Positions 37,085-46,166 of a stretch of 64,000 nt of DNA are shown piece by piece. The notes beneath the pieces are model-generated. The model was not told the DNA's origin, made no database searches, and saw only the letters and a program-made list of their open reading frames with translations. The first letter of the stretch is position 1. Every line of letters starts with the position of its first letter. The stretch is from Luteimonas cucumeris (lineage in GTDB: Bacteria > Pseudomonadota > Gammaproteobacteria > Xanthomonadales > Xanthomonadaceae), in contig NZ_VLKN01000004.1 of NCBI RefSeq assembly GCF_007830035.1, forward strand, positions 1 to 64,000, read 5' to 3'. A program made the translations under genes and the position numbers.

Positions 37085-37107
37085 AGAGGGCCTCAGCCCT
37101 CTTTTTT
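37085..37107 (+). terminator. Plus-strand intrinsic terminator between two minus-strand genes
   Basis: AGAGGGC, loop CTCA, GCCCTCT, then TTTTTT: a text-book terminator but only for plus-strand transcription. Both neighbours (prmC and the M1 peptidase) run on the minus strand, where the hairpin has no U-tract. Possibly it blocks an antisense transcript, or ends an unrecognised small RNA. Confidence 0.6.
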
Positions 37108-37173
37108 CGACATGCAATGCAATGCGCCGCAGCCGGGACCCGCCGACGAGGACAGCGGGCCCCGACGGCAGCG

Positions 37174-39855
37174 TCATTTCCGGGCGAACTGCAGCGGCTG
37201 TCCCTTGCGTGCGTCCTTCGCGGCCGCGCACAGGCGGATGCCTTCGACGGACTGCTTGAGCTCAAGGGGACCGCCCTCGATGTTCTTCATGCGCTCGGCG
37301 AACTTGCTCTCCAGCGTTGCCGCTTCTTCGTTGCTGCACATGCCGGCGGCATACAGGTTGACCAGGCCGGCGCCGGCCGGGGCCAGCTTCGCTTCGAGGT
37401 CGCTGAAATGCGTGTCCACCCATTGGCGCAGTGCCGGACGCATCGCCGGTTCGTCGGCTTGGCCGAACACCACCGGGAAGATCTCATTGCGACGCAGCAG
37501 GTCTTTCTCGAACACCAGCGCACGCGCGCGTTCGGCGAGCTTGGCGTCGTTCGTGCCACCGAGCGCGCCCAGCAACTGGCTGCGCAACACGGCGTCCTGG
37601 CTGCCGCGGAAGTGCTTCTCGGCGGCGTCGAAGGCGGCCTTGCCACCTTCCTCGACGGCCACCGACAACGCGATGCCGCGCAGGTCCTTCGATACGGCAT
37701 CGGCATTGAGCTTGCCGCCGGCATCCAGGCCCAGTACCGCACGCCCGGCCTTGTTCATCTCGTCACGCACGGCGTTGTCCTTCAGCGTCCCGGCAAAGTA
37801 GCCGATCAGGCTGGTGCGCAGCAGGCGGTCGTCGTCGCTCTCACCGTCCTTCAGCGTGTAACCCAGCTGCTGCAGGCGCGGGCGATAGATCTCGGCGGCG
37901 GACGCGAGGAACTCGGCGCGCTGCGCTTCGTCGTCGATCAGGTATTCCTCCATCCAGCCGATGTTGTTCATGCCGGCCGTTGCGGTCTGGCGGACTTCCG
38001 CCCCGGCGAACTGCGGCAACGCGGCCAGCAGCTGCGACGGCGTCACCGCGCCCGCGCTGTACGCGGACGTCACCGAGTCGGCGTACACGCGCTGCTCGCG
38101 CTCGTCGAGTTTGGCGAAGGCGTCCGACAGCGACTGCTGCAACGCCGGCGTCAACGCGAAACGGTAGTAGCCGGCGCCGTGCGCATTCGGCATCACCCAG
38201 GCCGGGCAGCTCTGCGCCTCGGTCAGCTCGAAGCGCGCCTGCTTGCCGCTGATGATGCCCTTCTGCTCGCGGATCTGGTCGCCGTCGGCGTAGCGCACGG
38301 CCAACGGGATGCCCCAGGTCTGGTTGGCGCTGGCGGTCGAGCCGATCGGCAGGTAGCGCTGCTGCTGCAGCACCAGTGCGGGCGTCTTGCCGCTGCAGTC
38401 GAGGTCGATCTTGAGGAAAGGGACGCCCGGCTGGTCGATGTAGCTCTTGAACGCGGCGTCGACCGCCTGCGGCTCCTTGCTCTGCGCGGCCACGGCGGCG
38501 ATCAGGTCGGCGCTGGTGGCGTTGCCGCGTGCGTGCTTCTTCAGGTAGTTGCGCACGCCGTCGCGGAACTGCTCTTCGCCGACGTAGTTCTCGAACATCG
38601 CCAGCACCGCGCCACCCTTCTGGTAGGTGATGCCGTCGAACGCCGACTGGATCTGGGTGAAGTCGTTGATCGGCTCATGGATGCGGCGCGTGCTGGCCAG
38701 GCTGTCGGCGCCCATCGCGCCGAGGCCGCCTTCCAGGATGCCGCGGTCGGTATGGAACTGCGGCTGCAGCTGGCCGGTGATCTTGTTGCCCATCCAGGTG
38801 GCGAAGGCTTCGTTGAGCCAGAGGTCGTCCCACCACTCCATGGTCACCAGGTCGCCGAACCACTGGTGCGCGAGCTCGTGCGCGCTGACGCCCCAGAAAC
38901 CCTGGCGCTGGCCGACCGCCGATTTCTCGTCGGGGAACATCAGGCTGTCGCGATAGACGATGAGGCCCGCGTTCTCCATCGCGCCGGCCCAGAAATCGGG
39001 CGCGGCGACGTTGTCGAGCTTGTCGAACGGATACGGGATGCCGAAGTAGTCCTCCAGCGCGGTGACGATCGCCGGCGTGTTGGCCAGCGAGTACGTCATC
39101 TTCTTGCCCTGATCCTTGGCGGCGATGCCGCGCAGCTTGATCGGGGTGTCGCGCCACTGGTTCGGCGCGATGTCGGGACCGGGCTGCACGTCCCAGGGAC
39201 CGACCGCGAACGCGATCAGGTAGCTCGGCAACGCCTCGGTGCGGTCGAAGGTGACCTTCTTCCAGCCGTCGCCCAGGCTTTCGGTCTTCGCCTCGGCACT
39301 GTTGGCGAAAGCACCCTCGCCTTCCGGCACGATCAGGGTGATGTCCCAGGGCTGCTTGAAGCTGGGTTCGTCGAAGCCGGGGAAGGTACCGCGGGCGCCG
39401 AGCGGTTCCATCTGCGTGACCACGTAGTCGCGGCCGTCGGGCTTGACGCGGTAAGCGCCCTGCAGTTCGCCGAACGGTGCCTCGAAGGCGATCTCGATGG
39501 TGGCATTGCCGGCCGGAATCTTCTCGGCGGCGGTGAACTTGAGAACGCCGGACACATCGGCTTCCTGCCCGGTCAGCGCGATGCGCTTGCCGTCGGCCAG
39601 CACGGCCTCAGCCTTCGCGATCTTCAGGTCGCGGCCATGCATCCAGATGGTGTCGGTCGCTTCGGCGACCTTGGCTTCGATGCGGGTCGTGCCGCTGAAG
39701 CGCTCCTGCTTGGGATCGAGCTTGAGTTCCAGCTTGACCAGCGACGGCACCACGGTGCGCGGCAGCGGGCCCTTGGGCACGGCGTCGGCGGCGTGGGCCA
39801 GGCCGGTGGCGAACAGCAGAGCGGAAGCGAGCAGCGTGGGACGGAACAGGCGCAT
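37174..39855 (-). CDS. M1 family zinc aminopeptidase, secreted
   Basis: 893 residues. Signal peptide MRLFRPTLLASALLFATGLAHA. Exopeptidase motif GAMEN and zinc motif HELAHQWFGD with the third ligand in WLNEAFATW. A C-terminal ERAP1-like helical domain follows. It trims N-terminal residues from peptides in the periplasm or outside the cell. Homologous to eukaryotic-type aminopeptidase N rather than E. coli PepN, which is cytosolic. Confidence 0.95.
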   Translation of the reverse strand: MRLFRPTLLASALLFATGLAHAADAVPKGPLPRTVVPSLVKLELKLDPKQERFSGTTRIEAKVAEATDTIWMHGRDLKIAKAEAVLADGKRIALTGQEADVSGVLKFTAAEKIPAGNATIEIAFEAPFGELQGAYRVKPDGRDYVVTQMEPLGARGTFPGFDEPSFKQPWDITLIVPEGEGAFANSAEAKTESLGDGWKKVTFDRTEALPSYLIAFAVGPWDVQPGPDIAPNQWRDTPIKLRGIAAKDQGKKMTYSLANTPAIVTALEDYFGIPYPFDKLDNVAAPDFWAGAMENAGLIVYRDSLMFPDEKSAVGQRQGFWGVSAHELAHQWFGDLVTMEWWDDLWLNEAFATWMGNKITGQLQPQFHTDRGILEGGLGAMGADSLASTRRIHEPINDFTQIQSAFDGITYQKGGAVLAMFENYVGEEQFRDGVRNYLKKHARGNATSADLIAAVAAQSKEPQAVDAAFKSYIDQPGVPFLKIDLDCSGKTPALVLQQQRYLPIGSTASANQTWGIPLAVRYADGDQIREQKGIISGKQARFELTEAQSCPAWVMPNAHGAGYYRFALTPALQQSLSDAFAKLDEREQRVYADSVTSAYSAGAVTPSQLLAALPQFAGAEVRQTATAGMNNIGWMEEYLIDDEAQRAEFLASAAEIYRPRLQQLGYTLKDGESDDDRLLRTSLIGYFAGTLKDNAVRDEMNKAGRAVLGLDAGGKLNADAVSKDLRGIALSVAVEEGGKAAFDAAEKHFRGSQDAVLRSQLLGALGGTNDAKLAERARALVFEKDLLRRNEIFPVVFGQADEPAMRPALRQWVDTHFSDLEAKLAPAGAGLVNLYAAGMCSNEEAATLESKFAERMKNIEGGPLELKQSVEGIRLCAAAKDARKGQPLQFARK

Positions 39856-40031
39856 CGGGTGTCTCCCAGGTCGATCCCGGAGAATACCCAGCGGCCCGGC
39901 CGCCGGCCCCTGACGAAAGTCCTGCCGCCGCCACGGAGCATCGCGATCCGGTGAAAAAAAGGGCCAGCCCAGGCTGTCGTGCCGGGCTGAAGCCCCTGGA
40001 TGACCCGCAAGCCGGTCCGGAGGTACAGCCT

Positions 40032-40565
40032 TCAGCCCGCGGACTGCTCCAGCGTCACCGCCACGGCATGGACCACGGCGGCGATTTTCAGCGCGCTCTG
40101 CACACCCTGGGCGCTGACGTCATGCTTGCGCAGGGTGCGCTCGTGCGAGGCCATGCACATGCCGCAGCCGTTGATCGCCGACACCGCCAGTGAGGCCAGT
40201 TCGAAAGTGATCTTGTCGACGCCCGGGCTGGCCATGACGTTCATGCGCAGACCGGCGCGCAGCTGGCCATACTCGTCGTTCTCGATCAGGTGCGTGGCGC
40301 GGTAGTAGATGTTGTTCATCGCCATGATCGCGGCGGCGGCCCTGGCACCGTTGAGCTCCTCCGGCGACAGCTGTTCGGCGGCGAAGGCTTCGATCGCGGC
40401 AACCAGCGGCGCGTGGCGACCGGCGATGGCCGAAGCCAGCGCGATGGCGCGGATCTGCTTGCCGTTGATGCCCGGCGAGCCGGCGTCGGACAGCACGCTG
40501 TCGAGGTTGAGCTTGAGGTCCTTGGCGTAATCGGGAACCTGGTTGCGCAGTTCGGAAAGGGTCAT
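40032..40565 (-). CDS. AhpD-like carboxymuconolactone decarboxylase-family peroxidase partner
   Basis: 177 residues from the ATG at 40565. The AhpD redox centre is conserved: Cys134-x-x-Cys137 with His141 (CGMCMASHE). Lies about 300 bases downstream of ahpC on the same strand. AhpD proteins re-reduce AhpC or act as alkyl-hydroperoxide reductases. Length and the two-repeat helical fold fit. Confidence 0.9.
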   Translation of the reverse strand: MTLSELRNQVPDYAKDLKLNLDSVLSDAGSPGINGKQIRAIALASAIAGRHAPLVAAIEAFAAEQLSPEELNGARAAAAIMAMNNIYYRATHLIENDEYGQLRAGLRMNVMASPGVDKITFELASLAVSAINGCGMCMASHERTLRKHDVSAQGVQSALKIAAVVHAVAVTLEQSAG

Positions 40566-40591
40566 GGTGTTGGCTCCAATCTTGTTTGCTT

Positions 40592-40760
40592 GTAGAGCGG
40601 AGCTTGCTCCGCTGCTCCAAGCCCTCCCCTTCAAGGGGAGGGTTGGGTGGGGATGGGTTTGACTTTGATGTTCATCGCAACAGCAAACCCATCCCCATCC
40701 CGGCCTTCCCCTTGAAGGGGAAGGAGAAGATCAAAAGCAGCGGAGCAAACTCCGGCCTAC
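40592..40760. repeat. Composite inverted-repeat element between ahpC and the ahpD-like gene
   Basis: The outer arms are GTAG-headed palindromes (40592-40615 and 40737-40760 inverted). Inside is a second inverted pair of about 38 bases with perfect internal hairpins (CCTCCCCTT/AAGGGGAGG and CCTTCCCCTT/AAGGGGAAGG) and GGATGGGTT/AACCCATCC arms. The whole 169 bases is symmetrical around about 40676. It looks like a miniature repeat element, not a gene. Confidence 0.7.
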
Positions 40761-40866
40761 AAAGCGGGTGCATGAAAAAAACGAAGGCGGCCGTAGCCGC
40801 CTTCGGGATTCCGCCCACGCGAGGGAGGGGTACGCCGACGGAATCGAACAGTCCGATCCGCGAGGA

Positions 40867-41406
40867 TCAGGCGGCCTTGAGGACGTCGTCGCCCTGCTTC
40901 CAGTTGCACGGGCACAGCTCGTCGGTCTGCAGCGCATCGAGCACGCGCAGCACTTCGTCTGGGCTGCGGCCGACCGACAGGTCGGTGACGTACACGAAGC
41001 GGATGATGCCGTCCGGATCGACGATGAAGGTCGCGCGCTGGGCGACGCCTTCGTTCTTGTCCAGGATGCCGAGCGCGCTGGTGAACTCGCGCTTGATGTC
41101 GGCCAGCATCGGGAACGGCAGGTTGGCCAGGTCCTTGTGGTGCGTGCGCCAGGCGTGGTGCACGAACTCGCTGTCGGTGCTGCCGGTCAGCAGCTGCGCG
41201 TCGCGGTCCAGGAAGGCCTGGTTCTGCGCGGCGAAGCCGGCGATTTCGGTCGGGCAGACGAAGGTGAAATCCTTCGGGTAGAAGAACAGCACCAGCCACT
41301 TGCCCTTGTAGGTATCGTTGTCGATATCGGTGAAGGCGTTGTTGAGGTCGGTGGATACGGTGGCCTTGAGGTTGAAGCTGGGCAGCTTGTCGCCAACGGT
41401 CAGCAT
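40867..41406 (-). CDS. ahpC: Alkyl hydroperoxide peroxiredoxin AhpC (2-Cys)
   Basis: 179 residues. Peroxidatic Cys51 in FYPKDFTFVCPTE and C-terminal resolving-Cys region CPC (165-167, CPCNW). The start ATG at 41406 has AGGAG upstream. Divergent from oxyR, with OxyR-site bases in the gap, the standard peroxide-response arrangement. An ahpD-like gene follows downstream; there is no ahpF, so AhpD is probably the reductant. Confidence 0.95.
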   Translation of the reverse strand: MLTVGDKLPSFNLKATVSTDLNNAFTDIDNDTYKGKWLVLFFYPKDFTFVCPTEIAGFAAQNQAFLDRDAQLLTGSTDSEFVHHAWRTHHKDLANLPFPMLADIKREFTSALGILDKNEGVAQRATFIVDPDGIIRFVYVTDLSVGRSPDEVLRVLDALQTDELCPCNWKQGDDVLKAA

Positions 41407-41505
41407 GTGATCGCTCCTGGTGGGTGGTGAGGGGTAAACCGGGTGGCCGCGGGTGAGCGGCGGCTCGACGAAGAGGATTATTGCATCGCAACATCAATTC
41501 ATCAA

Positions 41506-41542
41506 ACCGATTGTTTATATGATATCAATAGATATAAACTAT
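41506..41542. promoter_or_regulatory. OxyR binding site between ahpC and oxyR
   Basis: A perfect match to the OxyR half-element ATAG-n-T-nnn-A-n-CTAT at 41528-41542, eight bases before the oxyR start. Exactly 7 bases upstream (41506-41520) lies a partial second element, giving the expected tandem spacing. It can regulate both divergent genes. Confidence 0.75.
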
Positions 41543-41549
41543 CGAACTT

Positions 41550-42470
41550 ATGAACCTGCGCGACCTCCGCTATTTCGTCGCCCTTGCCGACCACAAGCAT
41601 TTCGGTCGCGCCGCTGCAGCGTGCTTCATCAGCCAGCCAACGCTATCCACGCAGATCCGCAAGCTCGAGGAAGAACTCGGTGTGATCCTGGTCGAGCGCG
41701 CCCCGCGCCAGGTGATGCTGACGCCAGCCGGCCGCGACATCGCCGAGCGCGCACGCCGCATCGTCGGCGACGTGGAACAGATGAAGGAATCCGCGCGCCG
41801 CAGCCAGGATCCGGAGGCCGGCACGATCCGGCTCGGCGTGTTCCCGACCCTCGGCCCCTATCTGCTGCCGCACGCGGTGCCGCGCATCCGTGCGCGTTTC
41901 CCGCGCCTGGAACTGCTGCTGGTCGAGGAGAAGAGCGACGTACTGCTGTCGCGGCTGCGCGACGGCAGGCTCGATGCGGTGCTGCTGGCGTTGCCGCTGC
42001 ACGACGACCAGCTGCATGCCGAATTCCTGTTCGAGGAACCCTTCCTGCTGGCGGTACCCGAACACCATCCGCTGGCGGCGCGCAAGACGCTGGCGCTGAA
42101 GGATCTCGGCGACCAGCGCCTGCTGCTGCTCGAGGACGGCCATTGCCTGCGCGACCAGGCGCTGGATGTCTGCCAGCTGTCCGGCGCCAGCGAGAAGGCG
42201 GGCTTCCAGGCGACCAGCCTGGAGACGCTGCGGCAAATGGTCGCCGCCGACGTCGGCGTAACCCTGCTGCCGATGCTCGCCACCAAGCCGCCGGTGGCGC
42301 GTTCGGAAGCCATCCACCTGCTGCGCTTTCATGATTCGCAACCCAGCCGGCGCATCGCACTGGTCTGGCGCAGGAGTTCTGCGATGCATGGGTTCCTGCT
42401 GCAGCTGGCGGAAGTGTTCCGCGCGTTGCCGCAGGATCTGTTCGCCGCGCACCCGTCCCGCGCTTCGTAG
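41550..42470 (+). CDS. oxyR: Hydrogen peroxide-sensing LysR-type regulator OxyR
   Basis: 306 residues. An N-terminal LysR helix-turn-helix (DLRYFVALADHKHFGRAAAACFISQPTLSTQIRKLE) precedes a C-terminal sensor domain with the redox pair Cys199 and Cys208 in GHCLRDQALDVC, the same positions as in E. coli. Divergent from ahpC with an OxyR site in the gap. Confidence 0.96.
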   Translation: MNLRDLRYFVALADHKHFGRAAAACFISQPTLSTQIRKLEEELGVILVERAPRQVMLTPAGRDIAERARRIVGDVEQMKESARRSQDPEAGTIRLGVFPTLGPYLLPHAVPRIRARFPRLELLLVEEKSDVLLSRLRDGRLDAVLLALPLHDDQLHAEFLFEEPFLLAVPEHHPLAARKTLALKDLGDQRLLLLEDGHCLRDQALDVCQLSGASEKAGFQATSLETLRQMVAADVGVTLLPMLATKPPVARSEAIHLLRFHDSQPSRRIALVWRRSSAMHGFLLQLAEVFRALPQDLFAAHPSRAS

Positions 42471-42612
42471 GAACGACTCGGCTGCACGGCCATCGGCCGC
42501 CATGAAGTTTCGTCATGCCGAACGCAGGAGATGACAACTGAAGCTGGAAGCCGCTCCCTCAACAAGTGCGGAGAAAGTAGACTCGCGGCGTCAAGCCGGA
42601 GAACTTGCGCAG

Positions 42613-43188
42613 ATGAGCAAATCGATCGCACTGATCATGGTGGACGGTCCCGCCGACTGGGAGTACGCGCCCGTGATGGCCGCCGCGCATGCCTGGTTCG
42701 GCATGAAGGTGACGTCCGCCACCGAGGACGGCGAACCGGTCACCTCGATCGGCGGCATGCGCATCGTGCCGCATCGCAGGATCTCCGAACTGGATTCGAA
42801 CGAAGCCGATCTGTGGATCCTGCCCGGCAGCGACGCCTGGGCCGAAAAGCCGATCCCCGGCATCATCCTGGCGGCCCTGGAAACCCGTGTCGCCGCGGGC
42901 CGTCCGGTGGCTGGCATCTGTGGTGCCACGCTGGCATTGGCGCAGGCTGGCCTGCTGCAATCGCGGCCGCACACCAGCAACAGTCTGGCGTTCCTGCAGG
43001 AAAACGTGCCGGACTACGTGGGTAGCGTGCATTACCGCGAGCAGCACTGCGTCAGCGATGGCGTGGTGGTCAGTGCACCCGGCACGGCGCCGATCAGTTT
43101 TGCGGTGGAGTGCCTGCGCATCCTCGCCCCTGGACAGCAGGCCGCGATCGACGAATTCCGTGCGGCCTTCGCGCGGGAATGGGCATGA
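42613..43188 (+). CDS. DJ-1/PfpI family protein
   Basis: 191 residues. Nucleophile elbow with Cys103 (GICGATLAL) and supporting Glu17 (DWEYAP). Members are chaperones, glyoxalases, isocyanide hydratases or peptidases; the residues do not decide which. It follows oxyR by 142 bases and may share its stress context. Confidence 0.85.
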   Translation: MSKSIALIMVDGPADWEYAPVMAAAHAWFGMKVTSATEDGEPVTSIGGMRIVPHRRISELDSNEADLWILPGSDAWAEKPIPGIILAALETRVAAGRPVAGICGATLALAQAGLLQSRPHTSNSLAFLQENVPDYVGSVHYREQHCVSDGVVVSAPGTAPISFAVECLRILAPGQQAAIDEFRAAFAREWA

Positions 43189-43318
43189 CGATGCACCACA
43201 AGCGCGGCTGAACGCACGGGCTTGAAGCCCGGCACGGTCCGGGCTAGGGTGGCTGCCTCAATTCGTACATGGCGGGCGGCGCGTGCCACGCGGCGCCCGC
43301 ATTGCTTTGGAGCAACGC

Positions 43319-43729
43319 ATGAGTACTACCCCCGAACTGCTGATCTCGCGCCTGGACTGCGAGCGCATCGAGGCACTGCTGGAACAGCCGGTCGCGCAAT
43401 CGCTGGATACCTCGGCGCTGCGCGACGAACTGGCGCGTGCCCAGGTCGTCGAGCCGCAGGACATGCCCGGCGACGTGATCACCATGAACGCCACCGCCCG
43501 CTTCCGCGACATCGACAGCGGCGACGAGCGCGAGATGACGCTGGTGTATCCGCGCGACGTCAATGGCCAGCCCGATCGCGTGTCGATCCTCGCGCCCGTC
43601 GGCAGCGCGCTGCTGGGCATGCGCGTCGGCCAGGAAATCGACTGGCAGGTCCCGGGCGGCCGCCACATCCGGCTGAAGGTATTGTCGATCCGCTACCAGC
43701 CGGAAGCCGCGGGCGAATTCCACCGCTAA
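43319..43729 (+). CDS. rnk: Nucleoside diphosphate kinase regulator-like protein (Rnk / GreA C-domain)
   Basis: 136 residues from the ATG at 43319 (GGAG upstream). N-terminal short coiled part (LISRLDCERIEALL) and C-terminal FKBP-like GreA/Rnk domain (VITMNATARFRDIDSGDEREMTLVYPRDV; GSALLGMRVGQEIDWQVPGG). Binds RNA polymerase secondary channel region without transcript-cleavage activity in related proteins. Confidence 0.85.
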   Translation: MSTTPELLISRLDCERIEALLEQPVAQSLDTSALRDELARAQVVEPQDMPGDVITMNATARFRDIDSGDEREMTLVYPRDVNGQPDRVSILAPVGSALLGMRVGQEIDWQVPGGRHIRLKVLSIRYQPEAAGEFHR

Positions 43730-43812
43730 GCCCGGTACGCTGGGTGGGACCAGCCACCGCTTACTGCCCAGCACAAATCCAGAGCTGCGTTCCGCTAATT
43801 TCCTATCGTGAT

Positions 43813-43835
43813 GGCGGGCCTTGGGCCCGCTCTAC
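43813..43835 (-). repeat. GTAG-headed palindrome (REP-like) covering the msrA stop codon
   Basis: On the minus strand GTAG, AGCGGGCC, 3-base loop, GGCCCGCC. The msrA TAG stop (43834-43832) is part of GTAG. Confidence 0.65.
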
Positions 43836-44476
43836 AGGCCTATCGGGCAGCTCACGCCGGTGCCGCCCAGACCGCAATAGCCGCCGGGATTCTTCGACAG
43901 GTATTGCTGGTGGTAGTCCTCGGCGTAGTAGAACGGCGGCGCCGGGAACACGACCTGCGTGGTGATCTCGCCGTATCCGGCCGCGCGTAGCTGCTGCTGG
44001 TAGGCATCGCGACTGGCGATCGCGGCGTCGTGTTGCGCCTGCGTGCTGCAATGGATCACCGAGCGGTACTGCGTGCCGACGTCGTTACCCTGGCGCATGC
44101 CCTGGGTCGGGTCATGGCTTTCCCAGAAGATGCCGAGCAATGCGTCGAAGCCGACCCGGGCTTCGTCGTAGACCACCAGCACCACTTCGGCATGACCGGT
44201 CTCGCCGGAGCAGACTTCTTCGTAGGTGGGATTGGGCGTGTAACCGCCGGCATAGCCAGCCGCGGTCGTGACCACGCCGGGCAATGACCAGAACTTGCGT
44301 TCCGCTCCCCAGAAACAGCCGAGCCCGAATTGCACCTGCTGCAATCCGGTGAAGTCGCCGGCGAGGGGGTGTCCATGCACGTGGTGTGCTACGCCGACGC
44401 GCATCGGCGTCTCGCGTCCGGGCAGCGCGCGCGCCGGTTCGACCATGCGTTGTTTGTGGGCGCCGATGCCAAGCAT
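43832..44476 (-). CDS. msrA: Peptide methionine sulfoxide reductase MsrA
   Basis: 214 residues from the ATG at 44476 (GGAG upstream). Catalytic Cys54 in GLGCFWGAE and resolving Cys201 and Cys210 in GGYCG and VSCPIGL. The N-terminal 45 residues are a little longer than the core fold. Repairs oxidised methionine (S-sulfoxide). Confidence 0.95.
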   Translation of the reverse strand: MLGIGAHKQRMVEPARALPGRETPMRVGVAHHVHGHPLAGDFTGLQQVQFGLGCFWGAERKFWSLPGVVTTAAGYAGGYTPNPTYEEVCSGETGHAEVVLVVYDEARVGFDALLGIFWESHDPTQGMRQGNDVGTQYRSVIHCSTQAQHDAAIASRDAYQQQLRAAGYGEITTQVVFPAPPFYYAEDYHQQYLSKNPGGYCGLGGTGVSCPIGL

Positions 44477-44555
44477 GTCCGTTACTCCTGTGTGGATCAC
44501 CTCCTGATCTGCGGACACGAAACCGTGCTTCAAGGCAGGCACTTCAACAACGCAT

Positions 44556-45476
44556 TCAGGCGGGTTGTTCCGGCAGTCGTTCGCGACCCTTGAGGCCGGC
44601 CAGGAAGATGCCGGCCAGGCTCACCAGCAGGCCCGCCCATTCGCGCGGCGTGGTGGCGCGATCGAGCAGCCACACTTCCAGCAGGAACGCCACGATCGGC
44701 TGCAACAGCAGCAGCAATCCAATCAAGGCCACGCTCAGGTGCGGCATCGCGCGCGAGATCAGCACCCAGCTCAGGCAGTGGCCGACCAACGCCAGGGTCA
44801 ACAGCACGCCCAGCGACTGCCACGATGGAATCGCGAACGAGGCGCCTTCAATCCAGCCCATCAGCCCCAGCAGCACCGCGCTGGCCAGCGATGCGAGCGC
44901 CAGCACCTGCTCGACGGGCGCCGGTCCCTGCGTCGCTTCGCGCGCCTGCTGCTGCGCGCGCCGCAACGTGATGTTGTAGATCGCGTAACAGACGCCTGTG
45001 CCCAGCCCCAGCCAGACACCCCAGCGATACTGCAGCGGCAGCGCGCCCCAGCCCTCGCCCAGCAGCAGCCACAGGCCGACGAAGGCCAGCACGATGCCGC
45101 CGACGAAGCGCGGCCCCAGTCGTTCCCGGTACAGCAGCACGCCGGCCAGCGCCATGAAAAACACCTGCGCATTGCCCAGCAGCGTCGCCAGGCCGGGGCC
45201 GATCAGCAGGATGCTGCGGTGCCATAGCCAGAGGTCGCCGGCGAACGCTGCCGCCGGCAACAGCGTCCACAACCAGATCCGCGCCGGAAATTTCCGCCAG
45301 CGTCCGGTCGCGCGCAGCAGCAACACCAGCATCAATCCGGCGAACAACATGCGCCAGAACGCAGACACCGTCGGCGGCGTCTGCGCGGCGCGCACCATCA
45401 TCGCGTTGGTGCCGATCAGCGCGGCACCGGCCAGCATCGACAACAGCGCGACACGATCGGTCCGCGCTGTGCTCAC
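44556..45476 (-). CDS. EamA/DMT-family ten-helix transporter
   Basis: 306 residues. Start taken as the GTG at 45476, which overlaps the GST stop (GTGA); the long frame upstream belongs to GST in another frame. Two EamA repeats of about five helices each ([50 protein letters not shown]; and the second half). Probable exporter of amino acids or metabolites. Confidence 0.85.
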   Translation of the reverse strand: MSTARTDRVALLSMLAGAALIGTNAMMVRAAQTPPTVSAFWRMLFAGLMLVLLLRATGRWRKFPARIWLWTLLPAAAFAGDLWLWHRSILLIGPGLATLLGNAQVFFMALAGVLLYRERLGPRFVGGIVLAFVGLWLLLGEGWGALPLQYRWGVWLGLGTGVCYAIYNITLRRAQQQAREATQGPAPVEQVLALASLASAVLLGLMGWIEGASFAIPSWQSLGVLLTLALVGHCLSWVLISRAMPHLSVALIGLLLLLQPIVAFLLEVWLLDRATTPREWAGLLVSLAGIFLAGLKGRERLPEQPA

Positions 45477-46126
45477 TTCAGGTTGTCCGTCGCCGGCAGG
45501 TGTTCGCTTTCCGCATGTGCCGCCGCCAGCCATTCGGCGAAGGCCGGCAAGGCGCGGATCGCATCGGCATACGCATGTGCCTGGTCGTCCAGTTCCACGC
45601 CATAGCCGATGAAACGCATCACCACCGGCGCGAACATGGCATCGACGATGCCGAAGGCACCGCACAGGAACGGACCGCCGGCGCCGTGGCTGGCGCGCAG
45701 GTCCCGCCACAGGTCCTGGATGCGGGCGATGTCGCGGTCGGCATCGGCATCCCAGCGATAGGCGTCCGGCTGGCGCCGGCAGTTCATCGGCAGCTGCTGG
45801 CGCAGCGCGGCGAAGCCCGAATGCATTTCCGCCGCCGCCGATCGCGCCTGGGCACGGGCACGCGGATCGGCTGGCCAGCCGCGGCCATCGAGGTAGCGCT
45901 CGTTGGCGTATTCGCAGATCGCCAGCGAATCCCATACCACCAGGCCGTCGTCATGCAGCACCGGCACGCGGCGGTTGGGCGACAGGCGCCCGATCTGATC
46001 GTGGAACGCGGGTGTGTCGAGCAGCAGCCTGCGCTCCTCGAACACGACCTCGAAATGGCGCAGCAACAGCCAGGGCCGCAGCGACCACGAGGAATAATTC
46101 TTGTTGCCGATCACCAGGGTACGCAT
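45473..46126 (-). CDS. Glutathione S-transferase family protein
   Basis: 217 residues from the ATG at 46126. N-terminal thioredoxin-like domain with the Ser-type active site NKNYSSWSLRPWLLL, VPVLHDDGLVVWDSLAICEY (glutathione-binding) and a helical C-terminal domain. Glutathione-dependent conjugation or reduction; substrate unknown. Overlaps the EamA gene by four bases. Confidence 0.9.
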   Translation of the reverse strand: MRTLVIGNKNYSSWSLRPWLLLRHFEVVFEERRLLLDTPAFHDQIGRLSPNRRVPVLHDDGLVVWDSLAICEYANERYLDGRGWPADPRARAQARSAAAEMHSGFAALRQQLPMNCRRQPDAYRWDADADRDIARIQDLWRDLRASHGAGGPFLCGAFGIVDAMFAPVVMRFIGYGVELDDQAHAYADAIRALPAFAEWLAAAHAESEHLPATDNLK

Positions 46127-46166
46127 CGCACATCCACCAACGTTTTTCGATGCGTGCATGTTGCCA

